5,811 nucleotides of DNA, taken from NCBI GenBank assembly GCA_029289015.1, contig JARFUL010000302.1, positions 1-5,811 of the forward strand, in the 5' to 3' direction. Shown here in pieces: positions 5,362 through 5,811 of the stretch (its first letter is position 1; each line of letters begins with the position of its first letter). The notes beneath the pieces were generated by a model. It was given only the letters and a program-made list of their open reading frames with translations. It was not told where the DNA came from and did not search any database. The translations under genes and the position numbers were made by a program. Source of the stretch: Syntrophobacteria bacterium. Lineage in GTDB: Bacteria; Desulfobacterota; Syntrophobacteria; JARFUL01.

Positions 5362-5370
5362 TTATTCACA
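5362..5370 (+). promoter_or_regulatory. single DnaA-box-like site
   Basis: TTATTCACA matches the DnaA box consensus TTATNCACA without mismatch, in the upstream region of the FKBP gene. No other good match was found nearby, so an origin is not supported. A lone box could mark DnaA-regulated transcription or be chance. Confidence 0.25.
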
Positions 5371-5501
5371 CAAACCAATTGTTGACTACTCTCTGTTTTA
5401 AAAGCCTGGTGGTTGTAGATTCTAGATGAGAATATGCGGGATCAACCAGCCTTGAGACCTGTCTCTTTTCTTTTGGCGGAGCTTTAAGGGAACAAAGAAC
5501 C

Positions 5502-5524
5502 AAAAAAAACAGGGAAGCCCGTTT
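5502..5524 (-). terminator. weak hairpin followed by eight T, leftward
   Basis: Read leftward, AAACGGG (5524-5518), loop CTT, then CCC-T-GTTT form a short stem with one bulged T, merging into eight T (5509-5502). The stem is short, but the T-tract is the longest in the window's non-coding sequence. It would end a leftward transcript starting in the AT-rich core before it reached the FKBP gene. Confidence 0.4.
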
Positions 5525-5616
5525 CACTAAGGCCTAATATTAACAGAGTTATATTTAATATGGCAACTAATATGATTATTTAGCATAACTAACCATCGCA
5601 TGAACTTCAATAATTT

Positions 5617-5648
5617 ATTGTAACATTGCTTCTTTCAAAAGGTCATAG
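5617..5648 (-). promoter_or_regulatory. candidate leftward extended -10 promoter in the AT-rich core
   Basis: On the minus strand, TGTTACAAT (5625-5617) is an extended -10 (TG, one base, then TACAAT, 5/6 to consensus). ATGACC, 18 bases upstream, is a 4/6 -35. A second option further left is TTGAAG, a 17-base spacer and TATGCT. Transcription would start near 5610 and meet the hairpin plus T8 at 5502-5524 after about 100 bases, or continue to the FKBP gene if it is not terminated. Confidence 0.4.
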
Positions 5649-5811
5649 CCTATCAACAAATATCATAGCGGCCAAAGAGAAAGGGTGCCCATAGGTTGAC
5701 CTCTCCAATTGCTCTACCGGCACACCCAGCCGCTTGATTTAAAAAGCCCTGTGGCTGAAAGTCCTTACCCGCGCCTCTGGGCCCCTTTTGGCTGGGTGGC
5801 GGGCCCGTTTG

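Larger units (their letters stand above)
5281..5811. other. 531-base right-edge region without a convincing gene, with an AT-rich core
   Basis: No reading frame here has both a ribosome binding site and protein-like sequence. Bases 5521-5640 are about 27% GC (32 of 120), against about 67% in a sampled part of the muiA-like gene. The core holds an inverted repeat ATATTAA (5537-5543) / TTAATAT (5555-5561) and leftward promoter-like elements. The rightmost 90 bases are GC-rich again, with CACCCAGCC (5723-5731) complementary to GGCTGGGTG (5790-5798) and two GGGCCC blocks (5779-5784, 5801-5806). This could be folded RNA continuing past the edge. A leftward frame from 5811 stays open for 52 codons to a TGA at 5655-5653, but its translation is not recognisable. 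The FKBP promoter must lie in this region or further right; I could not pick one with confidence. Confidence 0.6.

Noticed and set aside
5235..5429. A 64-codon + strand frame starting inside the FKBP gene.
   Set aside because: It has no Shine-Dalgarno site, overlaps the FKBP start antisense and has no recognisable sequence.
5641..5695. A leftward chain of tiny frames (9, 7 and 3 codons) linked by ATGA, the first after a GGAGAGG-like site.
   Set aside because: The frames are too short to support, have no repeated regulatory codons as in leader peptides, and are easily produced by chance.
5281..5811. A replication origin, or tmRNA, RNase P RNA, SRP RNA or 6S RNA gene in the right-edge gap.
   Set aside because: There is only one DnaA box, and none of the conserved core sequences I know for those RNAs could be found on either strand.

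Overview
This window comes from a bacterium with GC-rich genes (about 67% GC in a sampled 60-base stretch of the muiA-like gene), strong AGGAGG-type ribosome binding sites and tightly packed gene groups. A MucR/Ros zinc-finger regulator, a MuiA-type exported protein and a SlyD-like FKBP together suggest a Gram-negative lineage, perhaps deltaproteobacterial in the broad sense (Desulfobacterota or similar). That placement is an inference from family content and has not been tested by phylogeny.

Left part (1-1855): a leftward operon, panC - panD - DUF502 membrane protein. Each gene overlaps the next by four bases (ATGA, then GTGA). PanD makes beta-alanine from aspartate, and PanC joins beta-alanine to pantoate to give pantothenate, the coenzyme A precursor. 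panB is not in the window. The DUF502 protein runs off the left edge. The panC leader has sigma-70-like promoters and a terminator-like hairpin lying directly against the panC start, with a possible competing structure upstream, so attenuation is plausible.

Middle (1774-4080): a rightward block. A divergent promoter drives an 81-residue, one-third-lysine protein of unknown function. A structured 150-base gap follows, then a large exported protein of the DUF4140/DUF4139 (mucoidy inhibitor A) family. After that comes an elongator tRNA-Met(CAT) with its own consensus promoter and a strong intrinsic terminator.

Right part (4134-5280): two leftward genes, a SlyD-like FKBP peptidyl-prolyl isomerase and, downstream of it, a MucR/Ros-type regulator. 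A GC-rich double hairpin terminator ends the regulator gene. Two adjacent perfect palindromes lie between the two genes.

Right edge (5281-5811): 531 bases with no convincing gene. A 120-base core at about 27% GC stands out sharply from the genes. It holds a leftward extended -10 promoter candidate and, about 100 bases further on, a small hairpin followed by eight T residues, so a short untranslated RNA is possible. No mobile element, CRISPR array or recognisable new defence-type system is present. The most interesting leads are the panC leader, the lysine-rich protein and the AT-rich intergenic stretch.
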